A stretch of DNA of 8,135 nucleotides, from positions 1 through 8,135 of the forward strand of contig JAHFBU010000070.1 of assembly GCA_023249795.1 (NCBI GenBank), given 5' to 3'. Positions 1 through 6,393 of the stretch are shown here, piece by piece; position 1 is the first letter of the stretch; each line of letters opens with the position of its first letter. The translations under genes were made by a program, and so were the position numbers. Below the pieces are notes generated by a model that saw nothing but the letters and a program-made list of their open reading frames with translations, searched no databases and was not told the origin of the DNA. This DNA is from Syntrophaceae bacterium. Its GTDB lineage: Bacteria; Desulfobacterota; Syntrophia; Syntrophales; UBA5619.

Positions 1-103
1 TCCCGATATGGACTTCGGGACCGATCATGCTGTACGGCCCGACCTCGACCCCTTCCGCCAGTGTCGCGTCGGGGGAGATGATCGCCGTGGGGTGGATACT
101 CAT
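1..103 (-). CDS. lpxA: LpxA, UDP-N-acetylglucosamine acyltransferase (5' part only, runs off the left edge)
   Basis: Only the first 34 codons are present. They read MSIHPTAIISPDATLAEG followed by VEVGPYSMIGPEVHIG, the usual opening of LpxA: an HPTAI motif and then the first hexapeptide repeats of a left-handed beta-helix. LpxA is the cytoplasmic enzyme that moves a 3-hydroxyacyl chain from acyl carrier protein to the 3-OH of UDP-GlcNAc, the first step of lipid A synthesis. The ATG overlaps the lpxD stop codon as ATGA, so translation is probably coupled. A good Shine-Dalgarno (AAGGAG) lies 5 nt upstream, inside the lpxD coding sequence. The catalytic region is outside the window. Another hexapeptide acyltransferase is possible, but the N-terminus and position favour LpxA. 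No fabZ precedes it, unlike the common lpxD-fabZ-lpxA order. Confidence 0.86.
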   Translation of the reverse strand, partial: MSIHPTAIISPDATLAEGVEVGPYSMIGPEVHIG

Positions 104-1140
104 AAACGCTCCTTCTTCTTTTCTCCCTCCAGGGCCGCAATCCGACCTTGAAGCGCGGCAAGGGCCCCGCGCATCTCCGGGAGCTTCGGAAGGCAGGCTT
201 CCATCTTCAGCCACTCCAGATGGGACATGTGGGGAGAACCGGCGATGATCCTTCCCGGCGCCACATCCTTGTGAACGCCTGCCCGTGCGGCCGCCATGAC
301 CCCGTCCCCGATCCGGATGTGGCCGACGACGCCGGCCTGGCCGCCGATGACGACCCCCTTCCCCAATTGCGCGCTGCCCGAGATGCCGACCTGGGCAACG
401 ATGATGGAATACTCCCCGATGACGACGTTGTGCGCGATCTGGACGAGGTTGTCGATCTTCACCCCCCGCTGAATCCAGGTCCGGCCGAGGGTTCCGCGAT
501 CGATGGTCGTGTTTGCGCCGATCTCCACATCGTCGTCGATCTGGACGTAGCCGACCTGCGGGACCTTCCGGTTTTCCCGCCCGGGAAGGGCGAAACCGAA
601 TCCGTCGCTGCCGACGACGACGCCAGCATGGAGAACGACCCGCCGGCCGATCAGGCACCTCCGGTAAACGGTGACGCCCGGATGGAGTATGGAGGCCTCG
701 CCGACGGCGGCATCCCTGCCGATGAAAACCCCCGGATACAGCACGGCCTGTTTCCCGACGCGCGCCCCGCGGCAGACGTGGACACCAGGATAAACCACGG
801 CCTCCGGCGAAACGTCGGCCCCCGCTTCGACAATCGCATCCTTGCTGATTCCCGCGGTCTCTTCATCTTCGGGATAGAAAAGGGCAAGCAATCGGCTTAA
901 GCTCACGTAGGGGTCCGCGACGATCAGAAGGGTTTTCCCCGCGCACGCGGTCCCCGGAGCGACCATTATGGCAGCCGCACCCGTGGTTTCCATCCTTTTT
1001 TGGTATTTCGGGTTGGCCACGAATGTGAGATCGCCGGGACCGGCCTCGTCGATCCCCAGGATTCTTTCGATCACGACCTCGCCGTCGCCGCTGACACAGC
1101 CGTTCAATAACGCGGCAATCTCGTTCAATGTTTTTTTCAC
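100..1140 (-). CDS. lpxD: LpxD, UDP-3-O-(3-hydroxyacyl)glucosamine N-acyltransferase
   Basis: LpxD adds the second 3-hydroxyacyl chain, from acyl carrier protein to the 2-amino group of UDP-3-O-acylglucosamine, in cytoplasmic lipid A synthesis. From the GTG start the protein has 346 residues, close to the 341 of E. coli. An N-terminal uridine-binding domain (about 4-100, with LTFVANPKY at 38-46) precedes a long hexapeptide-repeat beta-helix (about 109-300). The family signatures GSDGFGFA (177-184) and VQIAHNV are present; the His of the latter, residue 237, corresponds to the catalytic His239 of E. coli. A Lys/Glu/Leu-rich C-terminal helix ends the protein. I chose GTG at 1140 (product opening MKKTLNEIAALLNG) because it matches the family N-terminus and has GGGA 8 nt upstream. 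The longer frame starts with TTG at 1191 inside skp and adds 17 unlikely residues. It lies 13 bp after skp and overlaps lpxA by 4 bp. Confidence 0.96.
   Translation of the reverse strand: MKKTLNEIAALLNGCVSGDGEVVIERILGIDEAGPGDLTFVANPKYQKRMETTGAAAIMVAPGTACAGKTLLIVADPYVSLSRLLALFYPEDEETAGISKDAIVEAGADVSPEAVVYPGVHVCRGARVGKQAVLYPGVFIGRDAAVGEASILHPGVTVYRRCLIGRRVVLHAGVVVGSDGFGFALPGRENRKVPQVGYVQIDDDVEIGANTTIDRGTLGRTWIQRGVKIDNLVQIAHNVVIGEYSIIVAQVGISGSAQLGKGVVIGGQAGVVGHIRIGDGVMAAARAGVHKDVAPGRIIAGSPHMSHLEWLKMEACLPKLPEMRGALAALQGRIAALEGEKKKERL
109..114 (-). promoter_or_regulatory. lpxA ribosome binding site inside the lpxD 3' end
   Basis: The minus strand reads AAGGAG, then 5 nt, then the lpxA ATG at 103. 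The site is formed by the Lys-Lys-Glu-Arg codons at the very end of lpxD. Together with the ATGA stop/start overlap, it supports translational coupling of the two acyltransferases. Confidence 0.7.
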
Positions 1141-1153
1141 GGACGTTTTCCCG

Positions 1154-1687
1154 CTACTTGCTGGGCTTGTAGGTCTTGTTGAATTCGTCAAGCACCCGCT
1201 TCGTCAGATCGTTCTCCTTCGCACGGTAGGCCAGAGGGATCAAACCATAGTCCACGATCATGGTATATTTCTCCTTTTCGCCGATCGCCTGGACGATTTT
1301 CATGATCTCGGGGATCATCTTCTTCTGGAGATCCCGGTCCTTGCCCTGCAGCTCCTCTTCGGACGTCTTGAGCAGGGTCTGGTAGTCCCGATATTTATTC
1401 TGGAAGACGGTCTCTTTCTCCTTGACGGCCTCTTCCTTGAGGAGCGGCCGCTGTTTGTCGAGCTCATCCTTGAGCTTCTGGAGTTCGGCTTCCTTCCCCT
1501 CGATTACGGCTTTGGCTTTTTCGTAGCCCTTCTTTAATTCATCGGTCTCTTTTTTCCCTACGGCGGAAGTGACCATGACTTCCTGGACGTTTACAAACCC
1601 CGTTTTCTCAGCCGCCGCGGCGGGAGAGACCGTGAAGGCAATGGCCAGCATCAAAACAGCTGCGACAACCCATTCAAATCTCTTCAT
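1154..1687 (-). CDS. skp: Skp/OmpH-family periplasmic chaperone
   Basis: This 177-residue protein fits the Skp (OmpH) family of periplasmic holdases, which bind unfolded outer-membrane beta-barrel proteins and deliver them to the Bam complex. A signal peptide is clear: MKRFEW, a hydrophobic core VVAAVLMLAIAFTV, then SPAAAAEK with likely signal peptidase I cleavage near residue 26. The mature start, KTGFVNVQEVM, matches the family's first strand (typically G-x-V-x-x-x-x-V). Residues about 42-125 are very rich in Lys, Glu, Gln and Leu and should form the long coiled-coil arms. Residues 126-174 (MIPEIMKIVQAIGEKEKYTM onward) return to the trimeric body domain. E. coli Skp is slightly shorter, at 161 residues. 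A strong purine-rich ribosome site (AGGAAAGGGG) sits 8 nt before the ATG. It follows bamA, as in many proteobacteria. Family is secure; client range is inferred. Confidence 0.92.
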   Translation of the reverse strand: MKRFEWVVAAVLMLAIAFTVSPAAAAEKTGFVNVQEVMVTSAVGKKETDELKKGYEKAKAVIEGKEAELQKLKDELDKQRPLLKEEAVKEKETVFQNKYRDYQTLLKTSEEELQGKDRDLQKKMIPEIMKIVQAIGEKEKYTMIVDYGLIPLAYRAKENDLTKRVLDEFNKTYKPSK

Positions 1688-1723
1688 ACAAAATTCCCCT
1701 TTCCTGTGCTCTTCAATGGTTAG

Positions 1724-1738
1724 GACGGCTTGGCCGTC
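1724..1738 (-). other. Small hairpin in the bamA-skp spacer
   Basis: GACGGC and GCCGTC form a perfect 6-bp inverted repeat around a 3-nt loop, 37 nt ahead of the skp start. No run of T follows it on the minus strand, so it does not look like an intrinsic terminator. It could be an mRNA processing or stability element between bamA and skp, or a chance GC-rich stem. This spacer and the 5' leader of lysS are the only non-coding stretches over 40 bp in the window. Confidence 0.4.
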
Positions 1739-1749
1739 TTCCTTACTTC

Positions 1750-4401
1750 CTACATGAACATTCCGATCGTAAATTCCCAGCGGCTGGCGGATTCGCCCTC
1801 CTTCCGGTCAAGAACATAGCCCCATTCCAGACGGAGAGGCCCCATCGGAGAATACCAGCGAATGCCCGTACCCGCCGTTTTACGCATGCCGCCAATGTCG
1901 TAACCGCTTTCCCACGAATTACCGGTGTCGAAGAAGATAACCCCCTTCATGCCGGCATTCTTGATCAGGGGGAAGAGATACTCGACGTTGAAGTTCAGCA
2001 TCGTCAGCCCTCCGATGACGTCCCCCGTAGCGGGATCGGTCGGTCCCACCGATCGCAGGCCGCGCAGCGAATTCATCCCCCCGAGATAGTACCTTTCAAA
2101 GATGGGCACCTCTTTCCCCTCGTTTCCTTTGGCGATCCCGATCCGTCCGCGGATTCCGAAGATCGTATCCAGCGGAAGGGGGAAAAACCAGGAGGAGGTC
2201 GCCCCATAACGGGTATAACTGACATCGCCCATCAGAGGGCCGCCCGTATATTCGACCGAGATGCTGTTCTTCGATCCGGTGGAGGGAAAAATCGGATCAT
2301 CCGTCGAGTCCCTTGACAGGGTGAAGGTGACGCCGCTGCTCATCGTCTGGCCCGCCTGCTTCTTCGTATAATAGGAGGCCTCGTCCTTGATGTCCTTCAC
2401 ATTGTCCTGCGACAGGCGGTAGCCGACATATCCGGTCATATAGGTCCAGAGGGGATAACCGAAGGTGGCGCCGCATCCCCTGGAGTCGAGATTATAGGTA
2501 TCGTATTCCCGGTAGAGATTCCAGACATCGAATTTGCTCCAGAGCGGCATGTCGAAGAGCCAGGGCTCGGTGAAGGAGATGTCATAAAGCTGGGAGTTGG
2601 CGCCGAGACTCGCCTTGAGGCTCAGGGTCTGGCCCCGGCCGAAGAGGTTCTGCTGGGAGATCTGGCCCGTGATCATCGCATGGTCTATCGCGCTGTAACC
2701 GGCGCCGATGCTGAACATCCCGGTCGGCTTCTCCTTAACGCGTATGTTCACATCCGTCAGGGTCTCGTCGGGCCCCTTCTCGCTCTGGAAATCGACCTCC
2801 TCAAAGTAGCGCAACTGGCTCAGTGCCATATAGCTTTTCTTGAGCTTGGTCCGGCTGTAGAGATCCCCCTCCACCACGGAGAGCTGGCGGCGGATCACCT
2901 TGTCCCTTGTCTTGTTGTTGCCGGTGATGTTGATCCTGTTGAAATGGACGAGATTTCCCTTGTTGATTTCGTAAGTGATGTCGACGGTCCGGGTTTTCTC
3001 CTGCGGCTCGGTGCGGGGGATGACGTCGGCGCCGGCATAGCCTTCGTCATTGCAGACCTGGGCCAGGAAGTCCATGTCCTTCATGATCGCTTCGCGTTCG
3101 TAGAAGTCCTTCTTCCGGATCTGAAGCTTCGCCAGGAGGTCCGCACTGGAAGTCTTGAGTTCGTCTCCGGTGATGGCGACCTTGCCGACGCGGAACTGTT
3201 TCCCCTCCGATATGAGGATCTTGATGCGGATCCCATCGCGGTCGTAGGTAATAACCGGCTCTTCGATCTGCGCGTTGATAAACCCGTTGTTCAGGTAAAA
3301 AGCGCTTAGTTTGCCTATGTCCTGCTTTATCTGATCCTTCTTGAGAACGCCCGAGTCGGTGAAGAAATGAAAGATGCCCCATTCGTTCGTGGACATCAGT
3401 TTTTTCAGTTCCCTCGCGGTAAAGGTGCGGTTGCCCTCGAAACCGATCTCCCGGATGAAGAGCTTCCCGTTTTCGACAACGTTGACGACGACCTGGACAT
3501 CCCTTTCGCCCGCCTTCTCGATCGTGTAACCGATCTCGGCGTTGTAGAACCCCTTGCCGTCATAGAGGGCCTTGATCTTTTCCATGTCGGCTTTCAGCTT
3601 TTCGGGGTTCACGGTCTGCCGACCGCGGACGCTCATGACGCCCTCGATGTCGTCCCTCTTGAGGGCCTTGTTCCCCTGGATCCGTATCTCGGTGATCTGC
3701 GGTTTTTCCTCCACGAGAAAGGTAACCACCTTCCCCTCGGCAACGTCCGTCACCTCCGCGGTGACATCATCGAAGTAGCCCATCTTGAAGATGGCCTTGA
3801 TGTCGGCGGAAAGATCCGCCTCCGTGAGGATGCTGCCGGGCGCGCTCTTGAGGACCTGGTTGATGGCGCTGGCCTCTATTTTGCGGTTGCCCTTGAACTC
3901 AATGCGGGCGATCCTCTCATCGGATGCGAGCCGGATCAGAATGTCCGACCCGAGCTGGGCCAGAATGGCATCCAGATTTTCACGGCCGCGGCCCTGAACA
4001 AAGACACCCGGCAGGCTCTTCCCCTCGCGAACATCGATCAATCGGACATCGACGCTGATCCGGTCCCCGAATTCGGAAACACTTCCCGAAACGGCAACGG
4101 CGGCGCCGACCCTTTCCCCCATCTCAATGATCCGGGCATCGCTGAGCTGTTTGTCTTTCGCGGCGGCAACGTTCTGTTCCTGCCCGACCAGCCGGATGGT
4201 TTTCGATTTCAGAAGTTCCCTTACAACCCCCCGATAGATGGTCTCCTGGAGATCGGCCGCTTTCTCCGGGGATGTGCTGTGGGTATCAAACGGAAAAATG
4301 GACACTTCCTTTATCTTTTCCGCCGCCCTCCCCGGAACGGGTCCGAGGAAAATCACACACAGCAATATCGCGATGCATGCAAAAGAGAAATTTTTATTCA
4401 C
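1750..4401 (-). CDS. bamA: BamA (Omp85), outer-membrane beta-barrel assembly factor with an extra N-terminal TolB-N-like domain
   Basis: BamA is the central insertase of the Bam complex and folds beta-barrel proteins into the outer membrane. The protein has 883 residues, against 810 in E. coli. A signal peptide (1-26, ending GRAA) has no lipobox. Residues about 27-158 form an extra domain resembling the TolB N-terminal/FlgO-type fold (IFPFD at 35-39, later VSGSV and VDVRLIDVREGK). Five POTRA domains follow, at about 163-234, 235-312, 313-400, 401-482 and 483-559, with repeated G-N motifs such as FKGNRKI, IQGNKAL, FEGNRTF and ITGNNKT. The barrel spans about 560-883 and includes NLFGRGQ (585-591), YLGGMNSLRGLRS (772-784) and MGPLRLEWGY (853-862). 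The GTG start overlaps lolD by 8 bp, with AAGGA 9 nt upstream. Oddities are LRGL in place of the usual VRGF, and a final Met where a barrel signal normally ends in an aromatic residue. Confidence 0.96.
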   Translation of the reverse strand: MNKNFSFACIAILLCVIFLGPVPGRAAEKIKEVSIFPFDTHSTSPEKAADLQETIYRGVVRELLKSKTIRLVGQEQNVAAAKDKQLSDARIIEMGERVGAAVAVSGSVSEFGDRISVDVRLIDVREGKSLPGVFVQGRGRENLDAILAQLGSDILIRLASDERIARIEFKGNRKIEASAINQVLKSAPGSILTEADLSADIKAIFKMGYFDDVTAEVTDVAEGKVVTFLVEEKPQITEIRIQGNKALKRDDIEGVMSVRGRQTVNPEKLKADMEKIKALYDGKGFYNAEIGYTIEKAGERDVQVVVNVVENGKLFIREIGFEGNRTFTARELKKLMSTNEWGIFHFFTDSGVLKKDQIKQDIGKLSAFYLNNGFINAQIEEPVITYDRDGIRIKILISEGKQFRVGKVAITGDELKTSSADLLAKLQIRKKDFYEREAIMKDMDFLAQVCNDEGYAGADVIPRTEPQEKTRTVDITYEINKGNLVHFNRINITGNNKTRDKVIRRQLSVVEGDLYSRTKLKKSYMALSQLRYFEEVDFQSEKGPDETLTDVNIRVKEKPTGMFSIGAGYSAIDHAMITGQISQQNLFGRGQTLSLKASLGANSQLYDISFTEPWLFDMPLWSKFDVWNLYREYDTYNLDSRGCGATFGYPLWTYMTGYVGYRLSQDNVKDIKDEASYYTKKQAGQTMSSGVTFTLSRDSTDDPIFPSTGSKNSISVEYTGGPLMGDVSYTRYGATSSWFFPLPLDTIFGIRGRIGIAKGNEGKEVPIFERYYLGGMNSLRGLRSVGPTDPATGDVIGGLTMLNFNVEYLFPLIKNAGMKGVIFFDTGNSWESGYDIGGMRKTAGTGIRWYSPMGPLRLEWGYVLDRKEGESASRWEFTIGMFM

Positions 4402-5065
4402 GGGTACAAATCCTTCCGTCGCGCAGACCGATGTGCTGGGACATCCGGTCGGCCAGTGAGGGGTTATGCGTGACCACGATCAGCGTGATCCCCCGGGTAC
4501 GGTTCAACGCAAGCAGCGTGTCTTCTATCTTCTTTCCGGTTTCCGTGTCAAGGTTTCCTGTCGGTTCATCCGCGAGGAGGATTTCCGGTTCGAGGATAAG
4601 CGCACGCGCGAGCGCCACCCGCTGTTGTTCTCCGCCGGAGAGTTCCCCCGGTTTGTGGGTGATCCGGTCGCTCAAGCCCAACTCGCCGAGGATCGCCTCC
4701 GCGCGCCTTTTTGCCTCTTCTTTCGGCATCCGCCGGATGAGGGCGGGCATCATGGCGTTTTCAAGGGCGGTGAATTCGGGAAGGAGGTTGTTCAACTGAA
4801 AGACGAAGCCGATCTTCCGGTTCCGGAAGGCGGCAAGCTGCTTCTCCGGCCAGGTGAAGACATCGACGCCGTCGAAAAGAACGGCGCCGGAGGTGGGATG
4901 ATCCAGGGTTCCGAGGATATGGATCAACGTGCTCTTGCCCGCGCCTGACACCCCCACAACGGCCAGCGACTGCCCCTGGGCGATCTCGAAATCGAGCCCT
5001 TTGAGGACCTCAATCCTGCGCCCGTCCTTGAGGAAGGTTTTCTGGAGATTGCTGACCTGGATCAT
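4394..5065 (-). CDS. lolD: LolD, ATPase of the lipoprotein-releasing ABC transporter
   Basis: LolD is the cytoplasmic ATPase that powers extraction of outer-membrane lipoproteins from the inner membrane by the LolCDE or LolF machinery. All ABC motifs are intact in the 223-residue product: Walker A GVSGAGKST (38-46), Q-loop VFQLNNLLPEF (88-98), signature LSGGEQQR (142-149), Walker B ILLADEP (162-168) with the catalytic Glu, a NLD D-loop, and the H-loop His at 200. The run LNNLLPEFTALENAMMP closely resembles the stretch after the Q-loop that distinguishes LolD from the related MacB and FtsE ATPases. I chose ATG at 5065 because GAGGA lies 7 nt upstream; a GTG two codons earlier (5071) would sit 1 nt from that site. 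It is 10 bp downstream of the permease and shares 8 bp with bamA, whose GTG lies within its last codons. Confidence 0.95.
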   Translation of the reverse strand: MIQVSNLQKTFLKDGRRIEVLKGLDFEIAQGQSLAVVGVSGAGKSTLIHILGTLDHPTSGAVLFDGVDVFTWPEKQLAAFRNRKIGFVFQLNNLLPEFTALENAMMPALIRRMPKEEAKRRAEAILGELGLSDRITHKPGELSGGEQQRVALARALILEPEILLADEPTGNLDTETGKKIEDTLLALNRTRGITLIVVTHNPSLADRMSQHIGLRDGRICTRE

Positions 5066-5072
5066 GGGCACT

Positions 5073-5077
5073 TCCTC
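5073..5077 (-). promoter_or_regulatory. lolD ribosome binding site overlapping the permease stop codon
   Basis: The minus strand reads TGAGGAAGTGCCCATG: the permease stop TGA merges into GAGGA, followed by 7 nt and the ATG at 5065. This spacing decides the start in favour of ATG over the GTG at 5071, and it suggests coupling of permease and ATPase synthesis. Confidence 0.65.
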
Positions 5078-6356
5078 ATTCGTATCGCAGCGCCTCCGCC
5101 GGGTCGAGACGCGATGCCCGCCAGGAGGGGTAGATCGTTGAAAGGAAACTGATCAGGAGCGTTCCCAGGATGATGAGCCCCACATCGCCGTAATTGACCT
5201 GCGAGGGAAGCTCGCTCAGATAATAGACGTCGCCCGGGAGGATCTTGAAGTGGAAAAGCTTTTCCACGAAGCGGGAGAGCGCCTCCAGATTGAAGGCGAC
5301 GGCCAGCCCCGCGATGCAGCCGAGGAGGGTTCCGAATGCGCCTACGATGAGTCCCTGAAAGATGAAGATCTTCATGATCCCCGCCCGCGTGGCGCCCATC
5401 GTCTTGAGGATGGCGATATCCTTGTTCTTTTCCATAACGATCATGATGAGCGCGCTGATGATGTTGAAGGCGGCGACCAGGACGATCAGGGAAAGAATGA
5501 GGAACATGACCCTTTTTTCCAACTTCAGCGCCGAGAAGAGGTTCTTGTTCATCTCCATCCAGTTCCGGCCCCAGAAAGGGTAACCCAGTTTTTGCTCGAT
5601 CTGCTTCGCGATCCGGTCGGCCTTGTAGATGTCGTTGACCCGGATCTCGATCCCGGTCACCATTTCGCCCATGCCCAGGAACTCCTGACAGGTCTTGAGG
5701 GAGATGAAGGCGAGCGTCGAGTCGTATTCGAAAAAACCGGACTCGAAGACGCCGACCACGAGGAAGGGCTTCATCCGCGGGACCATCCCCGCCGGCGTGG
5801 CGATCCCGGAAGGCGAGACGACGTAAATCTTATCGTGGAGAATAATTCCGAGGTTCCTCGCAAGCTCACGGCCGATAAGGATTCCGGGAAGACCGGCGAG
5901 GTCCGGATTCAGGCCGGGAATCCTCCTTGCGTCGTCGCCCAGATCGTCGAGACTGCCCTCCCGGATCTTGCCCAGGTTGATGACCTTCAGGGCGTCCTCT
6001 GTCGATAGACCGCGGAGAACGACGCCGGTCACGCTGCTCCCGCTTTTCAGCATCGCCTGACTATAGATAAAGGGGGTCGCGGCGACAACCCCGGGAACCT
6101 GGGCGACCTCCCGCATGACCTTCTGATGGTTCGGCATCGCGCCGCTGTATTCCATCAGGATGATATGGGAGTTGATCCCGAGGATTTTTCCGCGCAGATC
6201 GGTTTCAAAACCGTTCATCACGGCCAGCACGATAATCAGGGCCGCGACGCCGAGAAAGATCCCGGCGATCGAGATGAAGGTGACGATGGAAACGAACATC
6301 TGTTTCCGTTTCGCCCGCAGGTAACGCAGGCCGATGAAAAATTCATAGGACATCAT
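5076..6356 (-). CDS. lolC: LolC/LolE-family (possibly LolF-type) lipoprotein-releasing permease
   Basis: This 426-residue inner-membrane permease pairs with LolD to hand lipoproteins to the periplasmic carrier LolA. The topology is that of the family: a short cytoplasmic N-terminus with LRYLRAKRKQ, transmembrane segment 1 (about 22-48), a large periplasmic domain (about 50-278), then three C-terminal segments (about 282-308, 330-356 and 390-410) and an ending SRLDPAEALRYE. The cytoplasmic EKNKDIAILKTMGAT (309-323) is the FtsX/MacB-type coupling segment that contacts the ATPase. TPAGMVPRMKPF (187-198) resembles the Pro-containing Hook of LolC that binds LolA. Only one permease is present beside lolD, so the transporter may be a homodimer (LolF-like) rather than LolC plus LolE. 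Two ATG codons are tandem at 6356 and 6353, and no convincing Shine-Dalgarno precedes them. LolC and LolE cannot be separated by eye. Confidence 0.93.
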   Translation of the reverse strand: MMSYEFFIGLRYLRAKRKQMFVSIVTFISIAGIFLGVAALIIVLAVMNGFETDLRGKILGINSHIILMEYSGAMPNHQKVMREVAQVPGVVAATPFIYSQAMLKSGSSVTGVVLRGLSTEDALKVINLGKIREGSLDDLGDDARRIPGLNPDLAGLPGILIGRELARNLGIILHDKIYVVSPSGIATPAGMVPRMKPFLVVGVFESGFFEYDSTLAFISLKTCQEFLGMGEMVTGIEIRVNDIYKADRIAKQIEQKLGYPFWGRNWMEMNKNLFSALKLEKRVMFLILSLIVLVAAFNIISALIMIVMEKNKDIAILKTMGATRAGIMKIFIFQGLIVGAFGTLLGCIAGLAVAFNLEALSRFVEKLFHFKILPGDVYYLSELPSQVNYGDVGLIILGTLLISFLSTIYPSWRASRLDPAEALRYE

Positions 6357-6393
6357 CGATGGATATGCTCGCAGTGGTCGTTTCCCGATGTCA

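Noticed and set aside
148..900. Plus-strand open frame (250 codons) opposite lpxD
   Set aside because: The Asp/Pro/Gly periodicity in its translation mirrors the hexapeptide repeats of lpxD on the other strand; it is not an independent repeat protein.
1138..1191. Longer lpxD starting at TTG 1191
   Set aside because: It would overlap skp by 38 bp and add a Ser/Thr-rich tail not seen in LpxD. The GTG at 1140 gives a family-like N-terminus and normal spacing.
3367..4473. Plus-strand open frame (368 codons) opposite bamA
   Set aside because: Antisense shadow of the BamA N-terminal domain and first POTRA repeats, with no motif or convincing start.
5066..5071. lolD start at GTG 5071
   Set aside because: It would leave 1 nt between the GAGGA ribosome site and the start; the ATG at 5065 has 7 nt.
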